Source of the DNA: Mesaphorura yosii
Lineage: Eukaryota; Arthropoda; Collembola; Poduromorpha; Tullbergiidae
Direction: 5' to 3'
Length of the DNA stretch: 64,000 bases
Assembly (NCBI GenBank): GCA_009869945.1
Contig: WIXG01000033.1
Location: forward strand, 300,221-364,220
In this document: positions 48,001 to 59,300 of the stretch, one piece after another
Layout of the letters: each line of letters opens with the position of its first letter
Numbering within the stretch: position 1 is the first letter of the stretch
The notes under the pieces: generated by a model
Told to the model about the DNA's origin: nothing
Database searches by the model: none
Seen by the model: only the letters and a program-made list of their open reading frames with translations
Position numbers and translations under genes: made by a program

Positions 48001-51000
48001 TTGCACGCAGTGTGCAATGTGGGCAAAGCACAACGGTAAACATTATGTCAACTTGATTCAAGTGCCAACATAATTCTGGGTACGAAATAAAATATTCAGG
48101 CAACAGCGAGAAACTTTCATGCCTGATAAAAGCAACCGTCGGGAAGTTCAGCTAATTAAATAAAGGTCCAATCCCATTCACTTCCAATGATTGGACACAC
48201 GCGCCCATTGTCGTCGAATCTCACTCGGCATCAGAAACATAATGTCGGACTTCAGTTGATACTTCAGTCGATACTGCGAAGCGTGGAGAAATTGGGTCAA
48301 TGGGAATTTCTTGTATCTTCAATTTTCAATGACACTGACGCTATGAAAAACTTCTAAACTATGCGAATGTAAATGCAAAGTAAGTCTTCTCCTCCCAATG
48401 TATGCTTGCTCAAAGGAGATAACAGATAAAGGTTTTTCGTCGCACGATCCGCAAAAAGTTTCCAAAGGCTCCTTTTACACTTCTTGAAGCACTCATGCTC
48501 AATTTACTCGTAGTCATGCTCCTGTAATGTAATGCAAGGGAAGGCAGCGGAAGAGATTCTACTTGAAAAGTTGAAAAATTTCTAGTCAAATTTTGTTTGA
48601 AAAGTTAGACCGGATTATCATGGGAAGGAAAAGTTCTGATTGAGTGGAGTGTTCAACGGTAACGAAATGCGATTCGCAAAATAAAATGATTTGGCGTACA
48701 TGTACGTAAAAGTTCCGCATAAAAGAAGCCCAAGGAGTACAGTACATTATTTCTCCTTCGTTGTATCGCAAGGTAGCCGAAGATGGAAATCGAAATAATG
48801 CTACCAATCATTTCCACTTGTTTATATTTTCAGGCACGTGGCAATGACAGCCAGGAATTAAGCATTCTGCCTTCAATTTGAAATAACGCTAATGGACTAT
48901 TTATCAAAAGCGAAAAAATGATTCTTGAGACCTTGGAATATCAATCAAAATATGCGGTAGATGATAATCCTGTCCAAAACTTGGGCTTGCCCCGGATTTA
49001 CTACGATTTGGACCATTTTCAGATCCGAAATAAGAATTGTGATTTCGAATGTGATTCACAATTACAAGGACAAGAACAGCTACAGCGCAAAACCATTACC
49101 AATATTATCAGATTTGGGTTAGGTTTCTGTTTCTTCAATGAAACTGCAAGGCCGGCGCAAATGCACTCCGTAAGTGCACTGCTTAATAATGCGCAACTGT
49201 TTTAAACTTGCGACTCGCGTGTCTTACATCAATTAGGTTCGCTTGGGTGAGAAAGAGGAGCAGCAACAGTGACAGACCACACAATCGTAGAAACTCAATG
49301 GCCCAAAAATGGCAATGGCATCACCACTTCCTTCGTTTCCTTTTCTTTAAGCGTTCCATTTCAAAGTGGCCACGGCAGTGAAAGCCGTCAAATGAACCGA
49401 GGAGAAAATCTCCTGCCTCGTAATTCCGTAATGTGCTGGTGCTTGGTTCAATTCAGCAGGGGGAAACTGTTTTAGTTTTTGTGGCCCAATAAGCTTGTCT
49501 TTTAATACTTTCTCTCTTTCTCACTTTCTTTGTACTGTATTGCTCGACTGCTTGTGCATGAAGCATGTTGTGTGTGCGTGGTTTTGCTGTATGTGGTTAA
49601 AGGTCCTCGCGCAGTTGTTTCACACTTAACCACTAATGAGACTATTATACAACAAAGTTGTGCCACACATTTTTATACGTCCGCGTCACTACACTTCTAC
49701 GGCTACAGCTTCAGCTTTCAGCGTCAGCCTCGCGTTGTTATAAAATGAAATATAAAGACGTAAGATGAAGCAGTAGAGAAGCTTTGCAGCATTAGAAGTA
49801 GGTTTAATGGCCGCCATATGTAGCAGGAGCAATAAACGCGTTTATTTATAACATAATTCTGAGGAAGGCATACGAAAGGAAATGTTTCATGACTACGACA
49901 CGCTGCTGTCATATAATGAATGTAAAAGTACTGGAAATGAACACTGGAAACGACTTTTAAACGCAGCGCATGATAAATGTGTTTATGGAGGCATGAATTT
50001 ATTGCTTTCGCTTTCTCTAAATGCGTAGAACAAAAACGGTCGCGACATGCGAAATGAATCGTGAATTGACGCAGCTGACTGAACTAATTACAAAGAAAGT
50101 GGGACAGAACAAAAAAAAACACTTGAGACTTACTCCACAAATACGCGAAGGCCAGGCGTCTGTCGTATGTATTCATGTCGATAAATATCACAATGAATTC
50201 TCCATTCTCAAACATCTTCAGCGTCTGCATCGTGAGTGTCATCTCCACCAAGTATTTCGCCTCGCCGATGAACACATAAACTGCAAAGTGCAAAACAGTT
50301 TTAATTATGGTCCTAAAATGTTCGGGATGAGTATTTTTTGTAAAACGAGCCCGGCCGCCGCTTTTGTTGCGTGTTCGTTGTTTGTCTTTGTCTTTGTATT
50401 ACAAATCAGTTACGAAAGCAAACATTTCCTGCCTGCTGTGCTTTGTGTGCAAATATTTGCGATACGGACGGCAGTTTCTTAGTATTTGCTTTGCGCCCGG
50501 ACTCTTATTAATAATTATTAAGTACTTTGTTCCGGAATGAACTCCGAGCCACCTCAACTTTCTTCGGAAGTCTTGTCGTTATTGCTCTTCTTCAAATGAG
50601 AAATTTTGAGAATAAGAGAGTCGAAATCTCTCACACTCGAACCCACTTCAAACTAAGTCCGGAAACTTCAACTTCCATGCTGGAAGCATGACTTCGTATT
50701 TGTGTAGCTGGCTGGCGGGGGTTTATGTCTCGAAACAAATGAAGCTTTTATTACTAATTAAAATTATTAGAATTTGCTGTTTGTTTGATGTATACACAGC
50801 GGGTACGCGCACGGGTGGAATACTTACCTGCTACCTGTACCTGCGCTTTGAAGTACCAATTCACTTCAGTCGAAATTCGCAAGTACTCAAGGCACTCAAG
50901 ATTGAAGATCATCACGATATTAAATTCTATATTTATCGAGATGCGCATGCTGATGCTTGTAAGAGCTTGGGCAGCAACAGAATTTGGATTCAGAATGCCA

Positions 51001-54000
51001 GCGCTCTACTTAATGAAATATTTGTGAAATATTCGTGTAACCGAACGCCGAATGTAGTACCTGTGCTTAACTATAATCAGTCAGGATTGACTTTTTAAAA
51101 AAATTTATTAGAAGGACATCAACTACTTCTCAGTCAGACCTTCCCTAAAGGCGTGAGTCGAGAGCGATGGTCGTTCTGATGAAAATGGTAAAAAAAAGTC
51201 AAAATCGTATCACGTTAAGGACACCAGCAAATAAATTCATTTCCGTTGTATTCTCAACAACAGACGGAAAGCATGCTGGAATCTTGGAACCAGGGCTCAA
51301 GGCCACCACCAGCATGACAAAAATTATCAGTACTAGGATTTATCATTTGCTAGGTCGGCCAGTGGGACTGAAATGAAGAATCCGACCGTAAACACGATAA
51401 ATGATAGAGCAATTCTCAGAATACCAGCTTCTGATTTTCAGCAAACCAAAGCCGTTAATTAAAAATCAAGTCGGCAGTTTCACTATGGCAAGGTGAATAA
51501 TACGCAAAGCTAGATAATGTCGAACAATATGTTAAAGACGCCGCTTTTAGTGCGTTATTAATCTGTATCTGTATTGCAAGAAAGCAGGTCCAACTTCGCA
51601 TTTCACGTACCGTGACTGGTGAAAAAAGTAGAAGCAGTAGAAAGAAAATAGTGACATAAGAATTTATGGCCATCATTGCTCAATAAGGCACTCAAACTCT
51701 AACTGCGTATAAGGCGTGTACTATTAACTGTATTAACTTTTAGTGCTTGCGGTGTACAGGATTCTTATCCACCGCATTTCGAGGCATGCCACTTGTTCTG
51801 CATTCTGCGGCCACGGTTAATAAAAAATTCCATTTGCGGCTTTGTAAATGAAGGTCAGCTTCTTCATTCAGGGATTGTTGTCGACATCACGGCGCATGGA
51901 GACACGAAAGAATGTTGTTGGCTATTAACATTTATCGTCCGTCCTATCTTAATGCTCAGTCCAGTCTGGTACAACGCATTAACCTTCGGCATGGGCATGG
52001 CGCGGCACGTGCTTGTTTACTTTAATTGAAAATTAATAACGCAGAACCAAATACTAAAACTGAAGAAAAGTGGTTTAGAGTGGTACTTACTTCTTGTCAT
52101 ATTCTTGGTCTTTTGAATAATCTCAAACATGGTCTCATTGGAAGTAAACTCGGTCACCCCATTCACGTGAATATCATTTTGTAGGGCCAGCGTCTCCAGT
52201 GAGTCGGCAACTGCCTTGTACTGCGGTGTGAGTGCGTAATTTTCAAAAGTCTTTACAAAATTCTGTACAACGATGGAGAATGTCTTCCAATTATAGTGGG
52301 TCATGAGTGAAAGCACGGATTTCACAACCTAGAATAGCATAAGTGAAATGGCTTAAATAATGCAGTTAATAAATGGCATGGCGTAAAACGTCAAATGTGT
52401 AACGTACTTGAGAGTCTGGTGCTTCAGTCCGGGCGAAAGTCGGAAACTTCTTTTTATCCGAAACGGCTCCGTCAGCACATCTCTGCAACAAGCATCAAAG
52501 AAATGCAAAGATCAGCGTATTAAATGAAAGTACCGTGCCGCGCGCAGTCGTCGGTCGTCTATTGAATTTCATGTGTGCGTAATTTCATGGGTCGAGAGTA
52601 TGTGACCATGATTACTTCTTTGAACTTTCCCTTTTGAATTTTACTTTGGCTTTACAAACTGAATTAAAAATCTCAATCTCAAAATTGGGTGACTAAAGAG
52701 ATTAAAATATCTTAACTTTGCTAGTACAAAACCCACAATTGCTTAATCTAAATTATTTACGCACAAAATGAATGAATCTGCCGAAAAGCTCGATTATTTA
52801 TAGGCTGCAGAATGAAAAAGGCAAAGGCGAATCTTTCCTAATCATAAATTGTGAAAGGATCGAGAGAAGAATGCTTTTCATGTAAGATAAAAGATGCAAT
52901 ATAATTTATGTACGCTTGCGAGAAAAACTCATCTTCGTGCCGTCCTTACAGGAGCAGCCTGAAGCTCACCAGACTGAAACGCAATTCCTTCAACGACTCA
53001 GACGCGTAAGGTATAGCGCGCAGAAAACACGCTTTGCTTTTATCTTCTTTCATTTTCTATTTGCGTGTTTTCAATTTCAAAAACAGCAAAGGTGAAAGAA
53101 AGTCATGCTTTTGTGCGCGATTGCCCTGAAACATGTTTTGGAATGGAGTTCATTGTAAATATTCAATCTTCAAATAATAAAGTATCAAAGAAATGCAAAT
53201 GCTACTTCCTATTATTTATCCTTTTGTAGACTACATGAAGAATGAAGATGCAACAACTGAAACAACTCTGGGAAAAGACAGATCAAACAAAACAAACGAC
53301 TTTATTGCGAATTGTGAAATAGAATCCGCGAATGAGATGTCGGGCTCCAAAAATTTCCACTACACGACGGAGCACGAAAACCAGCGAGCAGGCTTTGAAT
53401 TTAATCGAATTGAAATTAACGAACATCAAAACTCACTCACAAATCCCAGAGAATGTTGTTATTCTTTTCTTATTACTTCCACACACCGCATCACGGCATA
53501 GATCATTATTGACACGAAACACGAAGAGCTCGTGTGCATGCAATTGTCACAGGACAAGATGGATTTTTATATGCATTAAAGTCACAAGCCATGCCACGCG
53601 GCTCAGGAAAAGACAAAATGCAGCGGGCAAGGTAAAGGTAACATTGAAGAGGACAGTACAGACGAAGAAGAGCAGGCCCAATTTCCTGTTGCGTCATTAT
53701 TTCCAGAAATGACACGCGCTACGCTGCGCGCGTGGCAATGTGATGGCATTTATTTTGACTTGACATTATTTTGTACTTTGTATTTTCTTTTTCGCTATCT
53801 GACATTTTCCTCATGAAGGATTTTTTTACACTGTGCCTGTGTAAATATTCATGAGAAATTGGAATGGGGATAGGAGGAAAGGATGCAACCCTCCGTATTG
53901 GATTCCACGACACGACGGTGAAAATTTATTCAGAATTCGTCACGGAAATTCCTGATTTCAGAATCCCCGTGCGTGAAAGTTTCCGAGAATTTGATATTTG

Positions 54001-55082
54001 TACCTCTTCTTCCTTAATTAAACAACCGAGCTTTTGCAATATTTTTAAACTCCCTTTCGCAAGTTTGAATAATTGAATGCTAATTACAACAAAGTTGGGC
54101 ATTTGAGAGACAAAACTTCCACTTTGCAGGTTCTCAACTCTGAAAGCCTAAATAAGATCTGTTAATACTACCCGGTACTATGAATAAAGTTTATTCTTGT
54201 TAATAACGCAGGTGGGAACAAAAATTCATTTACTTACGTATGAAATCATAGTTCGATTCCAGGCAGCTGCCACGGTTGCTTCAACATTACATGAGAATTC
54301 TGGCCCAAAAAACGCAGTCACGTCATCACAAAGCATGTCAGTCAGAATTTTGGTTCCTTTAATTGTATCACCCTGCAATTAAGAATGTGAACGCATAAGT
54401 TCCTTCTCTTGCCTTCATTCGGCAGCGGGCAATAAGTGCGCTTATTTTACTCACCTCAGTATCATTCCATCGTAAATTTATTTTAACACCAGGAAGGAGA
54501 TCAGTACTATTATTAATCTCTTCAATCGCGTACGTCATCGCTCCAGAAATTGAGATGCCTTGCCGTCCAGAAACATCGCCTTTGACGGCCGGCAGATAAC
54601 CGACGTCCAACTCTCTTATAAGCTCATTGCCTGCAGCATCATAATTACATAATTACGCGCTGCCTTTGGTCTCAACAATGCTTGCTTCTGTCGTACTTAC
54701 CGAAGCACACAGTGAACGATGCGAATAATGCTCCCAAAATAATCAGCTTGGTCATTTTCCATAAATTACCACTACAATTACTACAACTACTCCTGGAACC
54801 AATACATTTCATGCTTATTTTCATGGGTGCAGGTTCACAGATAACATTTTCTCCTCGGGCGAGAGTCTCTGTCTCTTCATTCACGTCCACGCAATTAGTC
54901 AACTTCCATTTTTTCTTTCTGCTGCTGCTTCTTTGTTTCCTCCTCACAACCTTGTACATGTAATCACTATTAGGCCGGTGAGTTAATGGTTCTGACGATA
55001 ATAAACGACGAGCACGAGCGGGATAATGTAGCTGCGGTGGCGTTGGTGGTGGCTTTAGAAAGTCTTCTTCCTCGGGCTTCAT
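33068..55082 (-). CDS. Gyc76C: Receptor guanylate cyclase, Gyc76C-like
   Basis: This is a single-pass membrane receptor making cGMP from GTP. The model has 24 exons and 1701 residues: 54701-55082, 54455-54630, 54238-54372, 52408-52482, 52091-52328, 50134-50280, 46698-47060, 45133-45350, 44781-45068, 44445-44505, 44207-44341, 41956-42005, 39400-39471, 39263-39325, 38758-39016, 38246-38435, 37510-37650, 37066-37189, 35834-35932, 35635-35762, 35494-35572, 35298-35407, 35083-35222 and 33068-34500; all phases agree. The ligand-binding ectodomain ([19 protein letters not shown]) spans about 130-615. The transmembrane segment is at 619-640. A kinase-homology pseudokinase follows ([12 protein letters not shown] kept, no HRD). 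Next are a coiled coil and then the cyclase at about 998-1200 ([40 protein letters not shown]) with guanylate-type Glu and Cys. The 477-residue tail ends ESESVV, a PDZ-type ligand. The signal peptide begins at an internal Met (54755), a likely alternative start. Confidence 0.95.
36672..36695. repeat. Perfect 11-bp inverted repeat
   Basis: ACACTGATTAA and its exact reverse complement TTAATCAGTGT are separated by two bases. The site lies in the cyclase intron between exons 18 and 19 (35933-37065). It could be a dimeric homeodomain-type site (TTAAT cores) or a short hairpin. No function is shown. Confidence 0.7.
39472..41955. other. Intron of the cyclase gene, nothing recognised
   Basis: This 2.5 kb intron lies between exons 13 and 12 of the minus-strand cyclase. 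I see no nested gene or repeat of note. Short ORFs at 40237-40556 and 41513-42041 overlap on both strands and are not supported. Confidence 0.6.
42009..42195. mobile_element. MITE-like imperfect inverted repeat
   Basis: The outer arm at 42011-42033 (TACAGTGTGTGTATTAGAAG then ACCGT) is repeated in inverted orientation at about 42170-42193 with only two or three mismatches. An inner arm TTAAGCCGAGTTC at about 42061-42073 is inverted at about 42143-42156. The result is a roughly 187-base palindromic element with a short unpaired centre, too small to code for a transposase. It sits in the cyclase intron directly against the 3' splice site of exon 12 (AG at 42006-42007 on the minus strand), so the arm overlaps the splice-acceptor tract. 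A MITE is the simplest reading. A hairpin RNA is an alternative. Confidence 0.5.
42456..43195 (+). CDS. Nested C2H2 zinc-finger protein, unrecognised
   Basis: This gene lies inside a cyclase intron on the opposite strand. Three exons give 188 residues: 42456-42459 (ATG plus one base), 42562-42764 and 42836-43195. The splice sites are canonical (ATGG|gtaagc, actaatcag, AAA|gtaagg, tttgatcag) and phases agree. The N terminus is basic and helical ([19 protein letters not shown]), followed by an acidic linker ([19 protein letters not shown]). Two zinc-finger motifs come next: [14 protein letters not shown]...SHCRKCYP (Cys-x4-Cys, then His and Cys) and [13 protein letters not shown]...QKHEYGH (C2H2). 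A basic KRKSLRK stretch and an Ala/Glu helix sit between them. If the first intron is kept, the same ATG encodes only [16 protein letters not shown] plus 17 residues. I recognise no family. DNA or RNA binding is inferred from the fingers only. Confidence 0.6.
43192..43241 (+). other. Optional 50-base intron at the zinc-finger gene end
   Basis: The stop of the zinc-finger ORF (TAA 43193-43195) is itself part of a strong donor, AAAGA|gtaagc. A strong acceptor, ctttttgctcgcag, ends at 43241. Splicing would remove the stop and extend the protein in frame by about 35 residues ([19 protein letters not shown] and on) to a TGA near 43350. This may be an alternative C terminus. Confidence 0.35.
43358..43911 (+). 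pseudogene. Broken coding stretch downstream of the zinc-finger gene
   Basis: After an acceptor (aaattacag, ends 43357) one frame stays protein-like to 43680: [19 protein letters not shown], an in-frame TAA at 43468-43470, then [32 protein letters not shown] and EEACWQ. A good donor (CAG|gtgagc) joins in phase to 43783-43911 ([41 protein letters not shown], stop). Composition and in-phase splicing argue for former coding sequence, but the internal stop and the lack of a start suggest decay or a missed exon boundary. It may be the 3' part of the zinc-finger gene. An AATAAA at 43491-43496 could end that gene first. I recognise no family. Confidence 0.4.
43718..43782 (+). repeat. Perfect 29-bp tandem duplication containing splice-acceptor motifs
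   Basis: The unit at 43718-43746 (ATTTCAGCCCTATAATTTCA and nine more bases) is repeated without mismatch at 43747-43775 and followed by a seven-base partial copy ending in ATTTCAG at 43782. Each unit holds two TTTCAG acceptor-like motifs, and the last partial copy supplies the acceptor used in the model of the downstream exon. Confidence 0.85.
47061..50133. other. Largest cyclase intron, no supported gene
   Basis: This is a 3.1 kb intron between exons 7 and 6. Overlapping ORFs on both strands (for example 47122-47640 minus against 47392-47689 plus) indicate chance frames. A 95-codon plus-strand ORF at 48918-49205 has ordinary composition but no further support. A hairpin-forming inverted repeat is at 47689-47715. 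Confidence 0.5.
47689..47715. repeat. Short perfect hairpin
   Basis: AAGTGAAAGT at 47689-47698 and its reverse complement ACTTTCACTT at 47706-47715 are separated by a seven-base loop. It lies inside a cyclase intron. No function is indicated. Confidence 0.6.
50281..52090. other. Cyclase intron, nothing supported
   Basis: This 1.8 kb intron lies between exons 6 and 5. A plus-strand ORF of 136 codons (50688-51098) overlaps minus-strand ORFs and shows no domain. Exons 5 and 6 join seamlessly (NMTR-IYVFIGE), so no missing cyclase exon is required here. Confidence 0.55.
52483..54237. other. Cyclase intron, nothing firmly supported
   Basis: This 1.75 kb intron lies between exons 4 and 3. A plus-strand ATG frame at 53193-53501 (102 codons, [16 protein letters not shown] at the N terminus) looks mildly protein-like. 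It overlaps other ORFs, has no spliced partner and is not called. Confidence 0.5.
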
Positions 55083-56054
55083 GATATTCGAGATTCGACG
55101 GCTACTGACGTCTTCGTCTTTGTGTGTTCAGACGATGGAGGCGAGCAGATGGAGAAGGAGGCATGAAGTGAAGACTTGATGAAGTAATTATTATTAATAT
55201 TTTGATATTACTTTTAAAGGTCAAGTCATGTTCAGCGCGTGGATAATGGAGACTATGACTTACTTTGTTCTTGGTCTTGTGTTGGTGGTCGTGCTGCTCT
55301 CGTTTTCGTGTCGCGGGAGCAGCGGGGCTTATTCATAATGTATGCAGCGTATTATTCACAAATGAGATTAAAATACACATTGGGGTCCTGGCGCTTGGCT
55401 TGGTGGCGTAATTTGTTTCTTGAACACTGTGCGCAGGAAAATATTATCCTCATCACGTAATGTGTGGGATTAAGACGCACTCGCCGATTCGCGTGTCTTG
55501 TCTTCAGCTGTATTCAGCCCGTATGACTTACGACTTATTACTCTATATACACGTTTTGACCGACGACTAGATCTTCTTCCTTCCTTAAATGGGATTTTAT
55601 TTATAGAACCTCCATTTTGCAGGCTGGAAGCAGTCAACAGCACCAGCATACAAAGTACACACTAAACAAACGTTCATCACAATTCACTTCATGTTCGGTT
55701 CATTTCATCATTCACGCATCGCCATCGCATAGATTATGTGTCAGGTTCCAATTCTTTATTCTTGCGCTCCACGGTGCTTGCTTTGCGATGGTGTCTTTAT
55801 CTTATCACAGGAGGCTGACGCTGACGACGAGCAACAACGTTGTTACGTCTTGCTGGATGCTTAAGTAAAAGTAAACACCTCTACACTAAGTTCACACTGC
55901 ACTAAATTGGGGATCACTAATCACCGCTCACCGGGCTCGGCTCGGCTCAGGTTCAAGCTTTATAACAAGTTTTAAGCACAATTGACTTCCTTTTATCCGT
56001 AAATACTGTCGGTAAACAGCAAGCAGCTTAGCGTCTCACGCCTGACTTGAATTG
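55083..56054. promoter_or_regulatory. Divergent upstream region of the cyclase and microprotein genes
   Basis: About 970 bases lie between the cyclase start (minus) and the microprotein start (plus). An in-frame stop on the minus strand lies about 45 bases upstream of the first cyclase Met, so that Met is the most upstream possible start in this exon. No gene is supported in this stretch. A weak TATA-like sequence (ttataac) is at about 55960. Confidence 0.4.
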
Positions 56055-56337
56055 ATGAATAGCGAATTCTTTGCCTGTGAGGTACAGCAGAAATACGAAG
56101 ACGAAAAGACGGTGATCGTGGGTAATCACAGTTCACCGATAATTATCGTCGTAAACACTCGCGTTTAAAGTCATGAGCTATTTATGTAACAAGTGCCTTC
56201 CAGAAGATAATTTATATTTATGGTTTTATGGTATTTGTGCAGGAAGCACTCCCAGCAGCGTCAGCGACTATGAAGACGCGGAAGCTGAATTTCTGGAGAG
56301 ACTGAAGTTGCAGCGCACGACTCTTCCAAGCTTATAA
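56055..56337 (+). CDS. Two-exon 53-residue microprotein, unrecognised
   Basis: Exon 1 (56055-56121) begins with ATG and reads MNSEFFACEVQQKYEDEKTV, ending at a donor (GTGG|gtaatc). Exon 2 (56243-56337) follows a good acceptor (tatttgtgcag) and reads GSTPSSVSDYEDAEAEFLER, then LKLQRTTLPSL and TAA. Phases match, giving 53 residues with acidic character, no signal peptide, no transmembrane segment and a likely C-terminal helix. The exon 2 sequence is much more protein-like than nearby chance frames. The exons could also be the end of a longer plus-strand gene whose earlier exons I did not find. The gene lies divergently 970 bases from the guanylate cyclase start. Function unknown. Confidence 0.45.
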
Positions 56338-59300
56338 CTTAATATTATAAAATGTCACGCGTTCTAAATCTCACACGCGAATATCATGAAAACATAATCG
56401 TCATCATCCGGAGTCGGTGCGGGGCTTTTGACTTGACACTGGCTGACACAGTGACAGATTTGTGCTGCTGTTTCGTGGCGTGCCGTGCCGAGTAGTTAAG
56501 CTTATTTCAAAAGTTTGACGGCGAGACTAGTCACAAATCACTCTGGGGAGTTTATTTTCGTTGCAACTGTTTACACTTCATAAGTTTGCAAACATTCCGT
56601 GCTCTCGTGCGGACGACCGTTAGACTGACACCATCCGGACTCCTGCGTGCTGTTTGATATGATATTTGACGACGGGAACGTTTTGACAGAAATTCGCAGA
56701 ATGTGATGCAAAATATTAAGTGATTTGACTTGCAAGTTTGAAGTTTGAAATTCCTTGACTGAGGGAATTCAGGTCAGCAAGTCAGCGTGCCAGCTGAGTG
56801 TCGCCTCGCAGGAGTTCTCGTGCTTGTTCTGGACCTATGAAAAGTAAAATATGCACATTAGCGCATATTAATTGTGGGCAAAGTCATTTTCGATTGAAGT
56901 GAGCCAACATTCACAATTGAAGTTGGAACATTTTGAAATCATTTGCAATTTCAATTTATTCGTAAAAACAAACCATACACACACTTGTACGACCAGGATT
57001 CAGTCGGTTCGGTTTCGGTTTCTAAGTTACACTAACCAGTAAGCGTAACTATGCTACCGTCCTTATTAAATTAGCGCAGGATCACTGCACTCTCGCCGCT
57101 ATGCTACCCACACGTCACACAACTACTTCCACGTTTTACCCGAAGTCAACAACACAGTGCCGTGCAGCTTCTTGAATCTTGACTGCCTTTGATTGATTGA
57201 GCGTTCAAATTGATTAACTTCAGAAGGTTTCGTATAAAAATTAAGGAGAGTACTTTTCAGTTAATATTAAAGAGATTAATTCACCGAGTGAGCGCAATGA
57301 ACCTGAACTGCCTCGTTTCATTTGAGAACTTGATTTTATTCATCAAACATCAAAGTTGTACCGTGTGACTGGCCCCAATACAACAAGTATGGCCGTCCAC
57401 GTAATTTCATTTAATTGGCCTAATCCATCATATCACATCACATCACATTACGCAGAGCTGAACCAGGAAAATCTGGCTTGGATTAACTTGCAAAGATGCC
57501 ATTACCTAACACAGATGCACCTACTTCTGTATTGCTCATTGCTGAATTAAAAGTAAGTCAGGTAATGGCGTTGCTCGAATTCATTCAGCATTTATTCTGA
57601 CAACCATGAAGCTGACCAAACTGAAACGACGAATCGATTTGACGCAATAAGTTTTCAGGTATTTTAATTATTCTAATTCAGACATGGGTCGCAATGAGAT
57701 CGTTGTCAATGAGTCTGGATCTCAGTTTCAACACGGCTTCGAGTCAGAGATTGGAACTCAAGAAATCTGGTGTACTGATGACCTTGGCTTGCTTTAAATT
57801 CTCCGTCTACTGACACTGGCACTGTCTGTTTACTATTTAAACATTCAAAAACAAAGTGAAACAAACAAAACTGAAGATAATCTCTTAAGGTGCTTAGGCT
57901 GTCTAGTTATTTGTACACAGAGCCAGATTCTGGTCTTGGCCTGGTCATGAAACGCAAAGAATCAATCGCAGTCGCATTCGTAAAAGAGCAAGCGACTCAA
58001 TTATAATTACAAAGCCCACGTAAAATGCGAAGGGTAAAAGTTGATTCAGCATGCATCCAGAACATGATGAGTTTGCAAAACGCGTATCGTACTATGGAAT
58101 AGCAATAGAGCGAACATGCTTATTTGAGCAGCAGAGCAGATGAACACAACTCCAACTTAGAACGGAAGTCGATTTTACGTTCAGTTTCATCCGGAAAGCA
58201 AACCAAAGCGTACCACGTGTTCGTATCGCATACAGTAGTGGCAGTGTCGTGGATTGATTCTAATTTCCAGCCAAGCCAAACCACAAACCATGAACCATCA
58301 ATCACCGCCTTCAAAATTGCAAATCCCGGCCGAGCCGCCGAAGAACTGCGCATCAATAATAAACTAAACCTTTCTTGAAATAGTTCGAAAAGCAATCAAA
58401 ATACAGACTCCGACTTCTCGCAAAAGAATTTGTAATTCCAGTTCGCATAACATTTCCGTCTACTTTCGTATTCCTTTCGCAAGAATTTTTCTCGTATGTT
58501 TATCTTCACTTGAACAAGTAAGTAAACATGTTCAACCAGTGTTGTTAGCATTAGCGTTAGCCTAGTCCAAGAATTTGTGAAACACTTTTGACTTGACCCA
58601 ATATTGACTTGAAGTTGGGCGAGAGAGTAAATTTTTGTGCAAAAATTCCAAGCCTAATAGAACCACCCGTGATAGTGCACCGGTGTCGAGTAAAGGAATA
58701 GAAATCGCAGTGGTACATGACAAGGTGGAGCGCAGCCGAGTCCTCGTTCCCAGTACACGTAAGACAAGGCATTCATCTTTGTTGAACTTGATATGCTTGC
58801 ATTCATCTTTTTCTATTTGTGCCCAGTGCTCACTTTAGAGTCGAGTCGGGATTGAGCACAGGCACGTACTGCAAGCGCAGGCCGAGCTTGCCGAAACAGT
58901 TTAAGTCGCATACATGCATTATTTATGTCGTAAGTTAAGATTAACAAGAATACCAAGAATTACTTCAACCTTTCCTGCCCACAAGCGTGTAAGAGCCAAG
59001 TGACTACGACTGCACTAGTTCAAGACAATCACGACAAAAATGGAAGAAATATAAAACGGTCTTGTTAAACACCGTGACGTAAGATCGAGGCTTCAAGTCA
59101 AGAAGCAGAATGATTATGTAATATCAACACTAACGTCGTAATTCTCGTAATTATGATAATATTCCATATTATTCGTCAAGCCAGCCAAGAAGAGGATCAA
59201 AGAACAAGACACATTATCGTGTTACGTGCCCTACTCTGAATCTGCCCCAACTATTTTTAGACAGATCAATCTCAATCGCCTATCGTGTATCGCCTCTGAC

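Noticed and set aside
48918-49205. 95-codon plus-strand ATG ORF in a cyclase intron
   Set aside because: Ordinary composition but no splice, promoter or homology evidence; within chance expectation.
50754-50948. Exon-like minus-strand segment ending in GCAG|gtaagt inside a cyclase intron
   Set aside because: Exons 5 and 6 of the cyclase join in phase and read through the conserved NMTR-IYVFIGE region without it. No acceptor in phase was found.
53193-53501. 102-codon plus-strand ORF with a hydrophobic N terminus
   Set aside because: The hydrophobic stretch is interrupted and short, and other frames overlap. No supporting features.
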